Assembly (NCBI RefSeq): GCF_002909485.1
Contig: NZ_PPXG01000001.1
Coordinates: 682,001-746,000, forward strand
Length of the DNA: 64,000 nucleotides
Reading direction: 5' to 3'
Source of the DNA: Stutzerimonas stutzeri
GTDB lineage: Bacteria; Pseudomonadota; Gammaproteobacteria; Pseudomonadales; Pseudomonadaceae
Both the position numbers and the translations under genes were made by a program. The notes beneath the pieces were generated by a model. It was not told where the DNA came from. It saw only the letters and a list, made by a program, of their open reading frames with translations, and searched no databases. Of the stretch, positions 25,086 to 37,788 are shown one piece after another (the stretch's first letter is position 1; each line of letters begins with the position of its first letter).

Positions 25086-27356
25086 TCACAGATTCTCATA
25101 GCGATTCATATCGAAAACACCCGCCTCTACCGGCGTGGTTTCTTCAAGGTATCGCTTCAGATCACTGAAGTAATGCCAGAAATCGGGATGGCTGCGCCGC
25201 ACACCCCAGCGCTCGACCAGACGATCCAGATCGGCGCGATCATTCACCCGCTCCATTGCTGAGACGAACGCCGGGACCTCTGCCGCCTGTAGATTGAAGA
25301 TGAAGTTAGGGTAACTACTCAAGATGCCTGGATAGACCGTCAGGGTGTCCAGCCTCGGCTGCCAGCGCAGCGCCTCGCCGTACATGAACGCCACATTGCT
25401 ATGAGCGCGGTTGCGCAGCAGGCTGTATATCTCACGTCGCTCAGTGTCATATTCAATTCGCAGCAGTGTGGCCTCTGGAAGCTGCTGGATTATCGGCAAT
25501 ACACCCGCGAGCCGGTTAGTCAGCCGGCTGAGGGCCTGCTCGGCCTTTTGCAGAGCCAATGGCTGCTCTGCCCGATAGCAACGAGTGCCCTGGCAGCGAT
25601 TGATCGGATCAGGCGCGGCATTGATGCCGGCGTACCGAGCCAGCATCTGCCCGGCAAATGCACCCTTGGGATCAGCCTTGTTCAGCGCCAGCAGCGAGGG
25701 GGTCGAATTGTCGATAGATGTGTAGGCCAACAGGAGCTTCAGCTGTCCACCCTTCTCGTACCAGCTGTCGAGAATGACCTGCCGGGACGGCGCTGGCAGC
25801 AGCCGCAGGAAATTCAGCTCGGCACCGTTTCGGATCAGGTCAAAGTACAGCCGCGTCTGACCTTGATGGGACACGTTGCCGAACACGTCGAAGTTGACCA
25901 CCAGCTGATAATAGGTGCGCTCGAGCAGCGGATAGTCCATCCACCAGAGCGTCTGCGGTATCTCTCCAATGAGGCCCTTGCGCACGGACGCACTGTCATG
26001 TTGGCGGAAGATGGTCAGCAAGGCATTGTCATTGCCGGACCAGATCTGCTCCCAGTCCGCAGGTCTGTTCGCGTAGGCCTGCGTGCGCGACTGTTCGTAC
26101 TGGTTGCGTTTCGCACGATAGGTGTTCCAGAACGCCAGCAGACTACCCATCTCATCGAACTGTCCCGGCATCGCCAGCAGCGGCGTTGTCTGCTCGCGGT
26201 AGCGGCGATCTGTTACATACAAGTCATGCGCTGGGTCCTGGAAGAACACCCAGAAATTGTCGCGAATCACGTCGGTAGCGATCTGCCCGCGACAGACCGG
26301 CCCACGGATGAAGGTGCGCACGAAGTACTCGGCGTTATCCAGCATGAACTGGTATCGCGCCTCGGCGGGGATGGCCTGAAATGCCCTGAAGGGGTTGGCC
26401 CGGTGAACGGCGCCGTATCCCGGGATGTAGTCGGGCGCCCAGTCGCCCTCGAAGAACAGCGATCGGACCCGAGCCAGCTTCGCCTCGCTCAGCGGGTAGG
26501 TGATGTGCGTCTTGTGCACGATCACATCCGTGATTGGGCGCAGCCGATAGCTGAAATGAGTACCCGGATCGTCATTGGGACGACGTGTTGCGATCACATC
26601 GACCGGCTGCCCGCTGGGCGTACGCGAACGAACCAGCTGGTAGAAATGCCCGCCTTCAGCCCCTTCGAAATAAAGGTGCGCGATAAAGAGGTGTTCATAC
26701 AGCCAGCGGCCAACCAGATTGCCGCGCGCACCCGGTGTATTGAGCAACCGCTCCCATTCGCTGATCTGGGACACCTCGGCCGCCGATGGCTCAAGCAGCC
26801 TAGGCTCGACTGCTGCGCCCTGCTCAAGCCAGCGTTGCACGAGCGCGTACTCTTCATCGCTTAGCCCGGTTACAGCGAAGGGCATGCCGCCATGGGCATT
26901 GCGCCGTGCGTAGCGGTCGAACTCTTCTGGTAGCGGGCAGGTGTTTTCCCGACCGATGCCTATGTCCAGCCCCGGTGGCAGCTTGGCATTGGGCGTCAGC
27001 GGCTGGCTGCGACCGAGCTCCAGCATTCGTGCCATCAGTGCAGCCTGGCTCCCCTGGGCATCGAGTACCGAGCTGAAGCCTTTGCGCCGCCAGGCCGAGT
27101 CGCCATCGGCATCGAGAAATAACCGGGTCGGAGGCTGAGCCTTCACGCGAACGCCGTTGTACACCGGCAGTTTGTGCGCGCCCCGCGACGCTCCCTCGCC
27201 ACTGCCGAGATTGAGCTGGCAGGGCGAGTCGTAACAGGCATGGCAAGCAACGCACTTGGCGGTAAAGATCGGCTGGATATCGCGCTGATAAAGGACTTCC
27301 GCTTGCAGCGCGGTAAAAGGAAGCAGCAGGCAGCCGAGCCAGATACGGAAAGACAT
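25086..27356 (-). CDS. cti: Fatty acid cis/trans isomerase Cti (756 aa)
   Basis: Periplasmic haem protein that converts cis unsaturated acyl chains of membrane lipids to trans, lowering fluidity under solvent, heat or osmotic stress. It starts with a Sec signal peptide (MSFRIWLGCLLLPFTALQAE, cleavage likely after LQA). Next comes the c-type haem motif CVACH (about residues 34-38), as in Pseudomonas Cti. The remaining sequence is a single large domain with no membrane span. Length is normal for the family (about 750-770). I took the ATG at 27356; the preceding TTG is a less likely start. It diverges from metH, with the two starts 163 bases apart. Confidence 0.93.
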   Translation of the reverse strand: MSFRIWLGCLLLPFTALQAEVLYQRDIQPIFTAKCVACHACYDSPCQLNLGSGEGASRGAHKLPVYNGVRVKAQPPTRLFLDADGDSAWRRKGFSSVLDAQGSQAALMARMLELGRSQPLTPNAKLPPGLDIGIGRENTCPLPEEFDRYARRNAHGGMPFAVTGLSDEEYALVQRWLEQGAAVEPRLLEPSAAEVSQISEWERLLNTPGARGNLVGRWLYEHLFIAHLYFEGAEGGHFYQLVRSRTPSGQPVDVIATRRPNDDPGTHFSYRLRPITDVIVHKTHITYPLSEAKLARVRSLFFEGDWAPDYIPGYGAVHRANPFRAFQAIPAEARYQFMLDNAEYFVRTFIRGPVCRGQIATDVIRDNFWVFFQDPAHDLYVTDRRYREQTTPLLAMPGQFDEMGSLLAFWNTYRAKRNQYEQSRTQAYANRPADWEQIWSGNDNALLTIFRQHDSASVRKGLIGEIPQTLWWMDYPLLERTYYQLVVNFDVFGNVSHQGQTRLYFDLIRNGAELNFLRLLPAPSRQVILDSWYEKGGQLKLLLAYTSIDNSTPSLLALNKADPKGAFAGQMLARYAGINAAPDPINRCQGTRCYRAEQPLALQKAEQALSRLTNRLAGVLPIIQQLPEATLLRIEYDTERREIYSLLRNRAHSNVAFMYGEALRWQPRLDTLTVYPGILSSYPNFIFNLQAAEVPAFVSAMERVNDRADLDRLVERWGVRRSHPDFWHYFSDLKRYLEETTPVEAGVFDMNRYENL

Positions 27357-27519
27357 CAAACGAACGCCTGGAAATGAATGCGCATTCTATTCACCTCGGC
27401 CGGGGACCGCTAACGCGACGCAACCTGAATAATATTCATGCAAAAGCGCAGAAGCTAAAAAAGCATGCAGCTTTGCTATCATTCGCGCTCTTTTGTCCCC
27501 GTTTTTTCAGGTAGTCCCC

Positions 27520-31212
<3,693 letters not shown>

Positions 31213-31215
31213 CGC

Positions 31216-31236
31216 TAGCGTGCCTTCGGCACGCTA
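31216..31236 (+). terminator. Perfect stem-loop just after metH
   Basis: Nine-base-pair stem TAGCGTGCC / GGCACGCTA with a three-base loop, beginning three bases after the metH stop codon. It has no T run, so it is a terminator-like element of moderate certainty. Confidence 0.5.
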
Positions 31237-31332
31237 CGGCGCAGCGAAGCCGCAACGGCCGCAGGCGGATCGACCGCCTGCCCGACCGGCCATGCGGCGA
31301 GGCGTGATCGGTGAGCGATAGCTCCACGGCTC

Positions 31333-33078
31333 TTACCGCTGCGCCAGCCACCGCTCGAAGGCTTCGACAGGTAGCGGCCTCGAGAGCAGATAGCCCTGGG
31401 CCTCATCACAGCCGATGGCTTTCAGAAAATCGTAAACCTCAGGTTCTTCGATGCCTTCGGCCACAACGCTGTATCCCAAATCGTGGGCCATGCCGACCAT
31501 CGCCTTGACCAGCGTCTGGCTACGCGGACGCTGGTCAAGAAGCGAAATGAACGAGCGGTCGATCTTCACTACCTGAGCGGTGATCTTCTGCAAATAGGAC
31601 AGGCTGCTATAGCCGGTTCCAAAGTCATCAATGGCAATGCTGATCCCTGCCGCTTGCAGAATTTCCAGCTGAGTGGATGCTTCGGGGCTGTTGCCGATCA
31701 TCGCGCTTTCAGTCAGCTCGAGTTCTATGGCGGACGAAGGCAGGCCGCGCTCGGCCAGTGCTGCAACCAGATTCTGGGCGAAATCCGTTTCTTCGAGGTT
31801 CAACGCGGTAACGTTGATCGAGATACAGACTTCCAGACCGATGCTTTGCCATCTTGCTGCCTGTTCCACTGCCTGGGCGACTACCCATCTGGTCAGCGGT
31901 CGCGCCATTCTGGTTTGCTCGATCAGTGGAATGAATTCTGCTGGAGAAACGTTTCCCAGCACCGGATGCGTCCAGCGGATCAGCGCCTCAACGCCGACGC
32001 ACGTCCCGGTCTTCATATGAATCCGCGGCTGATAGTCGAGGCGCAGCTGGCCTACATCCGTAAGCGCGCTGCGAAAATCGTCCAGAAGGGCGAAGCGTCG
32101 TCGATAGCGAGCATCAAGCTCGCTCGAATAGAGCCCGACGCCGGCTTCCAGCTGACGAGCATCCTGACTGGCGCAGTGTGCGACGCGCAAAATATCCTCG
32201 CCCAGACGTTCGCCCAGGCGGAAAGGCGCTACGCCTACGACAGGCCGGGTCATCAATGGCCCGGAATCGTCCGGAGCAGCAGCAAGACTTACGCGTAATG
32301 CGCTGGCGATGTCGACCGCCGCCTCCTCACTCGCCGCTTCCGTGACATGGACGAATTGGTAGGGGCTTACGCTGTAGAGCTTGACGCCCTTGTGCAGCGA
32401 TCGCTGCAAGCGCATCACGGCAGACTTGATCTGCTTGTCTAGAAACGCAGGGCCCATTACCCGTTGAATGGACATCATCTGCTCGATGTCCACCAGGTCG
32501 GTGAAAAAGGCGAACAGCGCCTTGCCTGGCTGGTCGCGACCGAGGTCCTCAAGGTCCTCAAGGAACTGGCTGCGGTTGGCCAGTCCGGTCAATGGATCCA
32601 CGCGACCATAGGCATGCTGCATCTCGATCTGGCCCATGACCATGGATGCCAAATCGCGCAGCACCGCTTGCTCATGATCGGTGATGTCACGAGGCTCGGT
32701 ACCCAGCACACACATGGCACCTAACGTGTAGCCCTCCCGAGTCACCAGCGGCGCACCGGCGTAAAAGCGAACCCCGGAATGCGCGAGCGTACTATCGCGA
32801 TAGTACGGCGAGGCCAGCAGATCATTGATCACCAGCATTCCAGAGCTGTCCGCCACTTCCCCGCAGCAGGCCTTGAACCGCGGGATTTCGGTGTGCGCTA
32901 CCCCGACGCGGGATTTGAACCACTGCCGATCACTGTCGGTTAGCGAAACCGCAGCTATTGGCAGGTCGAACAGCTGGCTCGCCATCCGCGTTATCCTGTC
33001 AAAGCTCTCGCTTGGTGGTGTATCCAGGATATCCAACTGCTTGAGGGTGAATAGCCTTTCTTGCTCGTATTGCGTCAT
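31333..33078 (-). CDS. GAF-GGDEF(degenerate)-EAL protein, probable cyclic-di-GMP phosphodiesterase (581 aa)
   Basis: N-terminal GAF domain (about 15-155; LDILDTPPSESFDRITRMAS is typical). A GGDEF fold follows (about 160-320), in which the active-site loop reads YSVSPYQFVHV instead of GGDEF, so cyclase activity should be absent. The EAL domain (about 330-580) is intact: VEALIRW, NVTALNL, ELTESAM, DDFGTGYSSL, KIDRSF and VVAEGIEE. It should hydrolyse cyclic di-GMP, perhaps controlled by a GAF ligand. No membrane span. The start is uncertain: ATG at 33078 has GGAG upstream, while ATG codons at 33099 and 33102 lack a binding site. Confidence 0.88.
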   Translation of the reverse strand: MTQYEQERLFTLKQLDILDTPPSESFDRITRMASQLFDLPIAAVSLTDSDRQWFKSRVGVAHTEIPRFKACCGEVADSSGMLVINDLLASPYYRDSTLAHSGVRFYAGAPLVTREGYTLGAMCVLGTEPRDITDHEQAVLRDLASMVMGQIEMQHAYGRVDPLTGLANRSQFLEDLEDLGRDQPGKALFAFFTDLVDIEQMMSIQRVMGPAFLDKQIKSAVMRLQRSLHKGVKLYSVSPYQFVHVTEAASEEAAVDIASALRVSLAAAPDDSGPLMTRPVVGVAPFRLGERLGEDILRVAHCASQDARQLEAGVGLYSSELDARYRRRFALLDDFRSALTDVGQLRLDYQPRIHMKTGTCVGVEALIRWTHPVLGNVSPAEFIPLIEQTRMARPLTRWVVAQAVEQAARWQSIGLEVCISINVTALNLEETDFAQNLVAALAERGLPSSAIELELTESAMIGNSPEASTQLEILQAAGISIAIDDFGTGYSSLSYLQKITAQVVKIDRSFISLLDQRPRSQTLVKAMVGMAHDLGYSVVAEGIEEPEVYDFLKAIGCDEAQGYLLSRPLPVEAFERWLAQR

Positions 33079-33357
33079 GGCGCGTTCAACTCCAGACATC
33101 ATTTCATAAGCGCCGCGAGGAGATTCACCCCGAAGGACCACGAGGACTTCGCCAAGCCGGCTCGTCAGATTGGCCCAGGTAGAGGTGACGGGTGTCGTAA
33201 CGCATTGCGTGAACAGCTCATCGGCTGCGACCTGCCCATCTTGATGTCCATTGATCGCCGTTGACGCGAGGGAGCCGCGCTCGGCTTGCTGGCTGGCAGG
33301 CGCCTTCAGGCGTTTAATAGCAGCCCTTACAGAACATATCCTTCAGGACCACCCGCC

Positions 33358-33684
33358 ATGCCCGCTGACACGCCCTATCTGCTCGACCAGCTTGAAGCCG
33401 CCGACATGCTGATCATCGACGATCTTCATGCTTGGCAATTCGCGCTGAACGAAGCGCTGCTCGATGATGCCGACGCCGCGGCCGAGGCCAATCAGCCGTT
33501 CGCCAGCGAAGATACGCTGCTGACCATCGATCTGGTCGACGGCCGTACCCGCCGCCAATGGCAGTTCAGCTACAACCAGATCATGGAAGCCCAGCTCCAG
33601 GCCGATGGCGAAACCTGGTTGCTGGAAGGTCCGCACCGAATGCAGTGCCTCAGTGCGATCGGCGGGGATGACGAGGCCGAATAA
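33358..33684 (+). CDS. Small conserved hypothetical protein (108 aa)
   Basis: ATG at 33358 with CAGGA nine bases upstream. The acidic, soluble sequence MPADTPYLLDQLEAADMLII continues with a WQF motif, a beta-rich middle (TLLTIDLVDGRTRRQWQFSY) and a C-terminal GPHRMQCLSAI. It looks like a small pseudomonad family of unknown function (possibly DUF5629, from memory). It is convergent with the acyltransferase gene. Confidence 0.75.
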   Translation: MPADTPYLLDQLEAADMLIIDDLHAWQFALNEALLDDADAAAEANQPFASEDTLLTIDLVDGRTRRQWQFSYNQIMEAQLQADGETWLLEGPHRMQCLSAIGGDDEAE

Positions 33685-33690
33685 CGCTTC

Positions 33691-34806
33691 CTAGCTGCGT
33701 CGCCCGGCCCGGGCGACGATTGGCGCAGAGGCCGAAGCTGTGCTTTCCCCGGCGGATACAGCTGACTTCATACCATCCATGAGCGGCAATTCGATATAGC
33801 GATAGCTCAGAGCCGCAACGACCAATGACGTCGCTATGCAAACTGGCACGCGCATCAACAGCGGCTGCTCATCAAGCCAGCTCATGCACAGCAGCCAAAC
33901 CGGTATATGGCACAGGTAGAGCGAGAACGATACCTGTCCGATTGCCTCCAGCGGGCGCGACAAGGCGCCAAAAATCGGCTCGCTGGAACAGACCGCCAGC
34001 ATGAAGGGCACGGCCAACACCAGCGTCGTTACCGCCCAACGAAACGACGCGTACGGCTCCAGAGCGATGGCCAGAATGCTCGCCGAGACCACCGCCAGAC
34101 CGATCACCAGCACTTTGCTGGTGGCGGTCATCGCCTCGATGTCTCGCTCAACGACGCGAAACTGATCCAGCGACGACAGCTTCCACAGCAGCAGCCCCAT
34201 GAACAGGCCGTTCGCACGGAACAGCCACTCGGGCGCGAACGGATTGGCGAAGCTGAACCAGAGCACGATGCCGATCACCGCCGGCCAGAACGCCCTGCCC
34301 AGTAGCAGCAGCAACGGAAACAGCAAGTAGAACTGCACTTCCAGGGCGATCGACCAGAAATAGCCGAAATCCGTCTCGTGCAGCCCGTTAAAGACATTGG
34401 CGAGAAAGAACGCGGCGCTCGCCGTCACGCCGAGCAGCGTATCCAGCGAGTAAGCCGGCGCCCCACGCGGCGGCTCGATGACACTGAACAGCAATACTAC
34501 GGCCGCCCAGAACCACGTCGGCAGCAGCACACGGCGGATGCGCTTCTTGTAGAAGGCGTACACAGCCTCGGCATCGAAACGCTGCTGCTTGCGCAGAAAG
34601 GTCGCGCCCATCAGGTAGCCGGAAATGAGAAAGAACAGATCGACCCCGACACCCGGCAGGAAGCGCTGCAGCAAGCCATCCCACCAGTCTGCCTCCGCGC
34701 CGACCAACATCACCGACGCATGGGCCAGCAGCACCATCACGATCGCCAGCCCACGAAGAAATTGAATATTACGATTCTTGCCGTGCCGCGCTCCGGCATC
34801 ACTCAT
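33691..34806 (-). CDS. Membrane acyltransferase, acyltransferase-3 / OafA family (371 aa)
   Basis: Multi-span inner-membrane enzyme that usually transfers an acyl group to a sugar of a surface glycan. The start NIQFLRGLAIVMVLLAHAS has the family R-x10-H motif (Arg near 18, His near 28), and GVGVDLFFLISGYLM near 53-67 is equally typical. About ten hydrophobic segments are visible, with no SGNH extension at the C terminus. No glycan-synthesis genes flank it, so the acceptor is unknown. Confidence 0.88.
   Translation of the reverse strand: MSDAGARHGKNRNIQFLRGLAIVMVLLAHASVMLVGAEADWWDGLLQRFLPGVGVDLFFLISGYLMGATFLRKQQRFDAEAVYAFYKKRIRRVLLPTWFWAAVVLLFSVIEPPRGAPAYSLDTLLGVTASAAFFLANVFNGLHETDFGYFWSIALEVQFYLLFPLLLLLGRAFWPAVIGIVLWFSFANPFAPEWLFRANGLFMGLLLWKLSSLDQFRVVERDIEAMTATSKVLVIGLAVVSASILAIALEPYASFRWAVTTLVLAVPFMLAVCSSEPIFGALSRPLEAIGQVSFSLYLCHIPVWLLCMSWLDEQPLLMRVPVCIATSLVVAALSYRYIELPLMDGMKSAVSAGESTASASAPIVARAGRRS
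33698..33718. terminator. Perfect GC-rich stem-loop between convergent genes
   Basis: CGTCGCCCG / CGGGCGACG with a three-base loop, 13 bases after the stop of the 108-residue gene. It sits in the last codons of the opposing acyltransferase. No T run. It could serve the plus-strand gene as a terminator. Confidence 0.45.
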
Positions 34807-35044
34807 AAACAGTCCGATATTCGCAAGCCACCGCGACTACCAGCCATTGCCTGGGGTCATTCAGATCGATTCCATTACCTCGGGGCTTTGTTCAACACCT
34901 GGCCAGCTTCCCGCCGCGCCTTCGCCTCAACCATGACCAATCGATACCGGCGTCGTTCAATCCGGACGCACCTCACAACATGCAGCCATCGGCGGAGACG
35001 TCCGCTATGATCGCGCCCCTCTTTTGCAAAGCCGGTTGCACACC

Positions 35045-35608
35045 ATGTCGTCTCTCGAACTGATCGCCTCGCTGTTAGGCGTGATCGCCGTATGGCTGAC
35101 GGTGCGCCAGAACCCCTGGTGCTGGCCCATCGGGCTGGGCATGGTGTCGTTGTACGGATGGTTCTTCTTCGACGCCAGGCTGTATTCGCAGGTGTTGTTG
35201 CACAGCGTTTTCGCTGCGATGCAGCTTTACGGCTGGTGGGCCTGGACGCGAGGCGCTGTGGGCGAGCGGGGCCGGCCCGTGACCCGAGCCAGCTCACGCG
35301 AACTGGCGATAGGCATATCCATCGCCGCGCTTGGTAGCCTGCTGCTCGGCAGCGCCATGGCGAGTTTCACCGAAGCCGCTTTTCCCTGGTTTGACGCCGG
35401 GCTTACCGCCTTCAGCCTGCTCGCACAACTCTGGATGGCACTCAAACGGCTGCAGTGCTGGGCGCTGTGGATAGTTGTGGATGTGCTGTTCGTCGCCTTC
35501 TTCAGCTATCAGGGCTACTGGCTGACGGCCGGCCTCTACGCGCTGTTCACCGGGCTCGCGGTAATGGGGTTGCGGGAATGGCGCATGACGTTGGCGCCGG
35601 CACGATGA
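35045..35608 (+). CDS. pnuC: Nicotinamide riboside transporter PnuC (187 aa)
   Basis: Membrane facilitator that imports nicotinamide riboside. Seven hydrophobic segments are visible. The conserved PWCWPIGLGMVSLYGWFFFD and YGWWAWTRG segments match PnuC. The start was placed at ATG 35045. The stop overlaps the start of the NadR-like kinase gene in an ATGA, so import and trapping by phosphorylation are translationally coupled. Length is at the short end of the family (about 190-240). Confidence 0.9.
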   Translation: MSSLELIASLLGVIAVWLTVRQNPWCWPIGLGMVSLYGWFFFDARLYSQVLLHSVFAAMQLYGWWAWTRGAVGERGRPVTRASSRELAIGISIAALGSLLLGSAMASFTEAAFPWFDAGLTAFSLLAQLWMALKRLQCWALWIVVDVLFVAFFSYQGYWLTAGLYALFTGLAVMGLREWRMTLAPAR

Positions 35609-36129
35609 AAGTGTTGGTGCTTACCGGCCCGGAGTCCACCGGCAAAAGCTGGCTCGCCGAGCGGCTACTGCGTAGGTTCGGCGGCGCGTTGGTTGGCGAA
35701 TACGTACGCCATTACATCGAGCAGACACAACGTGACACCACCCTGTCCGACATTCCCGAAATCGCTCGCGGCCAGTTGGCTTGGGAAGATGCGGAGCGCG
35801 TTCGAGCGCCGCACCTGTTGATCCTAGACACACATCTGCTGAGCAACATGCTCTGGAGCCGCACACTGTTCGGCGATTGCCCCACCTGGCTCGAGGATGA
35901 GCTGCTGGCGCGGGATTACCACCAGCATCTGCTGCTCTCGCCCGAGGGTGCCGAGTGGCATGCGGACGGTCAGCGCTGCCAGCCCGATCTCAGCGACCGA
36001 ACAGGCTTCTTCGAGGCCTGCCGCAGCTGGCTGGCGCAGCAGGAGCAGCACTTCGTCGAAATCAGCGGTAACTGGACCGAGCGAGAGCGTCAGGCAATCG
36101 CCCATACCCGCGCATTGCTGGACGAATGA
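35605..36129 (+). CDS. NadR-like ATPase / ribosylnicotinamide kinase (174 aa)
   Basis: P-loop kinase MKVLVLTGPESTGKSWLAER with Walker A GPESTGKS (8-15), the same motif as the kinase domain of NadR. LLILDTHLLSN supplies a Walker B-like Asp, and DRTGFFEACRSWLAQ resembles the C terminus of NadR kinases. There is no adenylyltransferase or DNA-binding domain, so this is the kinase part only. Coupled to pnuC by a four-base overlap, it most likely phosphorylates incoming nicotinamide riboside to NMN for NAD salvage. Confidence 0.85.
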   Translation: MKVLVLTGPESTGKSWLAERLLRRFGGALVGEYVRHYIEQTQRDTTLSDIPEIARGQLAWEDAERVRAPHLLILDTHLLSNMLWSRTLFGDCPTWLEDELLARDYHQHLLLSPEGAEWHADGQRCQPDLSDRTGFFEACRSWLAQQEQHFVEISGNWTERERQAIAHTRALLDE

Positions 36130-36143
36130 GTGGCTGCAGAGCC

Positions 36144-37052
36144 CTATGGCTGGCGATCGCGCCGCAATAGCAGGCCGATGGCAACCACGACCAGCAGACT
36201 GCCGGGCAACCAGTGCACGCCCATCCGAGCCGGCTGATCGAAGAACAGCAGCAGCATCGAGACGAAAGGCACCAGGTAGCTGTACGCCGTGACCGCACCG
36301 GGGCTGAGAACGGCGGTCGCGCGCTGCTGCAGGAAAAAGGTCATCGCGCTGGAGAACACGCCAAGGTAGATCACAAGCAGCAAATCCAGCAGATTCATCC
36401 GCAGCAACGTCACCGGGCTCTCCCAGAGCAGGCCCATCAGACCGATCAGAAACGCACCTGCGATCAAGCTCCAGAAAGTGCGCAATCCTGCCTGCCGAGG
36501 CAGCACGCCATTCGCCAGCCCCCACTTGCTGAGCACCGGGTACAACGCCGAAGCGACACAGCCGAAGAAGAATCCCAACTCGCCGAGGCCCAACTGCATG
36601 CCGGAGAAATCGCCACCATTCTCGGCCCATGCCAGGCCGAGAGCCCCACTCGCACCAAGCGCCAGTACGGCCAGCAGACGACCGGCAGGTTGCTCGACGC
36701 CAAGCCCGCGCCCCAAGCCGTAAGCCAACAGCGGTACGCTGACGAACAGCGTCGCCATGGACAGTGCACTGACCCGGTGCGCAGCCCAGAACATGGTGCC
36801 GAAAAAGCCCGCCAGGCATAGCCCCATGGCGGCATAAAGCAGCAAGGTACGCCAACCCGGTCGCCCGTCGCTCTGACTCCAGGCCAGCGGCGCCAGGACC
36901 AATGCGGCGATGCTGAAACGCATGGCAGTCAATAGCAGCGGCGGCAGCCCTTCGCTCAGAAAACCCACCGCCGGGAAGGACAACCCCACGAAAAGAGCCC
37001 AGAGCAGCATGCCTAGATGCGCACGGGTGGTTCCGTCGCGGCTATCGCTCAT
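36144..37052 (-). CDS. EamA/DMT-family transporter (302 aa)
   Basis: Ten hydrophobic segments in two EamA repeats (about 10-140 and 155-290). The second repeat ends in the typical AVTAYSYLVPFVSMLL stretch. The ATG at 37052 follows GGAGA; the open frame upstream is not conserved-looking. The transported compound (amino acid, metabolite or drug) cannot be inferred. The gene is convergent with the NadR-like kinase gene, 14 bases apart. Confidence 0.88.
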   Translation of the reverse strand: MSDSRDGTTRAHLGMLLWALFVGLSFPAVGFLSEGLPPLLLTAMRFSIAALVLAPLAWSQSDGRPGWRTLLLYAAMGLCLAGFFGTMFWAAHRVSALSMATLFVSVPLLAYGLGRGLGVEQPAGRLLAVLALGASGALGLAWAENGGDFSGMQLGLGELGFFFGCVASALYPVLSKWGLANGVLPRQAGLRTFWSLIAGAFLIGLMGLLWESPVTLLRMNLLDLLLVIYLGVFSSAMTFFLQQRATAVLSPGAVTAYSYLVPFVSMLLLFFDQPARMGVHWLPGSLLVVVAIGLLLRRDRQP

Positions 37053-37157
37053 GCGCGTCTCCGGCGAGTGGTTGCTCAGACTGGCGTTGATGACGTAAGG
37101 ACGTTGGCTGCGGTTCAAAAGGTCGCTCCCTGTTCGTTGCCCCGCGCCCATTGACGA

Positions 37158-37457
37158 TTACAGACGCGAGGGGGACCGTCGAATGACCTTGATAGAGTGG
37201 CTGAGGTTCGGTTTACGCGTAACGCTGATCGGGCGTCGGGTGACCGTATCGATGGTGATGTTCCAGAAACCGGTACTCGGAACCACGATCTTCGCCGGGA
37301 ACGTATCGAACGCTCCACCATGGTAGGTGTGGCGGCCGCCATTCTTGAAACTGCGGAAATTCGCATCGTTCATCAGGCGGATATTGCAGGTCTGCGAGCA
37401 TTCGATGACGACGATATCGTCCTCGTTGAGGTGCTCGCGCTGGTGTATGTATTTCAT
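37158..37457 (-). CDS. DUF1883 family protein (99 aa)
   Basis: Starts MKYIHQREHLNEDDIVVIEC behind GGAG. The pattern of a short beta-rich domain with SQTCNIRLMNDANFRSFKNG, an HTYHGGAF loop and VVPSTGFWNITIDT matches DUF1883. Proteins of this domain sometimes appear fused to TIR domains, but this one is stand-alone. No signal peptide. Function unknown. It lies 105 bases upstream of the EamA gene on the same strand. Confidence 0.8.
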   Translation of the reverse strand: MKYIHQREHLNEDDIVVIECSQTCNIRLMNDANFRSFKNGGRHTYHGGAFDTFPAKIVVPSTGFWNITIDTVTRRPISVTRKPNLSHSIKVIRRSPSRL

Positions 37458-37788
37458 CGACTGCTCCGACAGCGCACATGGCGGCAAAGCGGCTAACGAT
37501 AGCATGCACACCCTTAGAATCGGCTGGGTTGTGAACAGCGTTGAACGCTCCCCCTATCGTGCGCGCCTGCGAGCGGGTTGTTCCGTAGCCGGGGTTGTGT
37601 ATCCTCTATCCACCTATCTGACAACTGCCTATTTCCATGCTCAGCACGTCACTCCCCTGCTCTTCAAGCCTGCCCGCGGGAAGCCGACTGCTGTTTCTCT
37701 TCGATACCGGATTGCTGGCCCTGTGGTGAAACGCGGCTCGCCGCGCACTCAACCCATCGCCAACCCAGTTCATCGAGGAATGCCGCCC
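37458..37788. other. Divergent intergenic region between DUF1883 and MFS genes
   Basis: About 330 bases. The MFS reading frame stays open through it but has no good start before 37780. I see no second gene, repeat or clear promoter motif; it should contain both divergent promoters. Confidence 0.35.

Noticed and set aside
25401-26864. Plus-strand open frame of 487 codons inside cti
   Set aside because: It is antisense to a well-supported gene, has no recognisable domain and arises from high-GC third-position bias.
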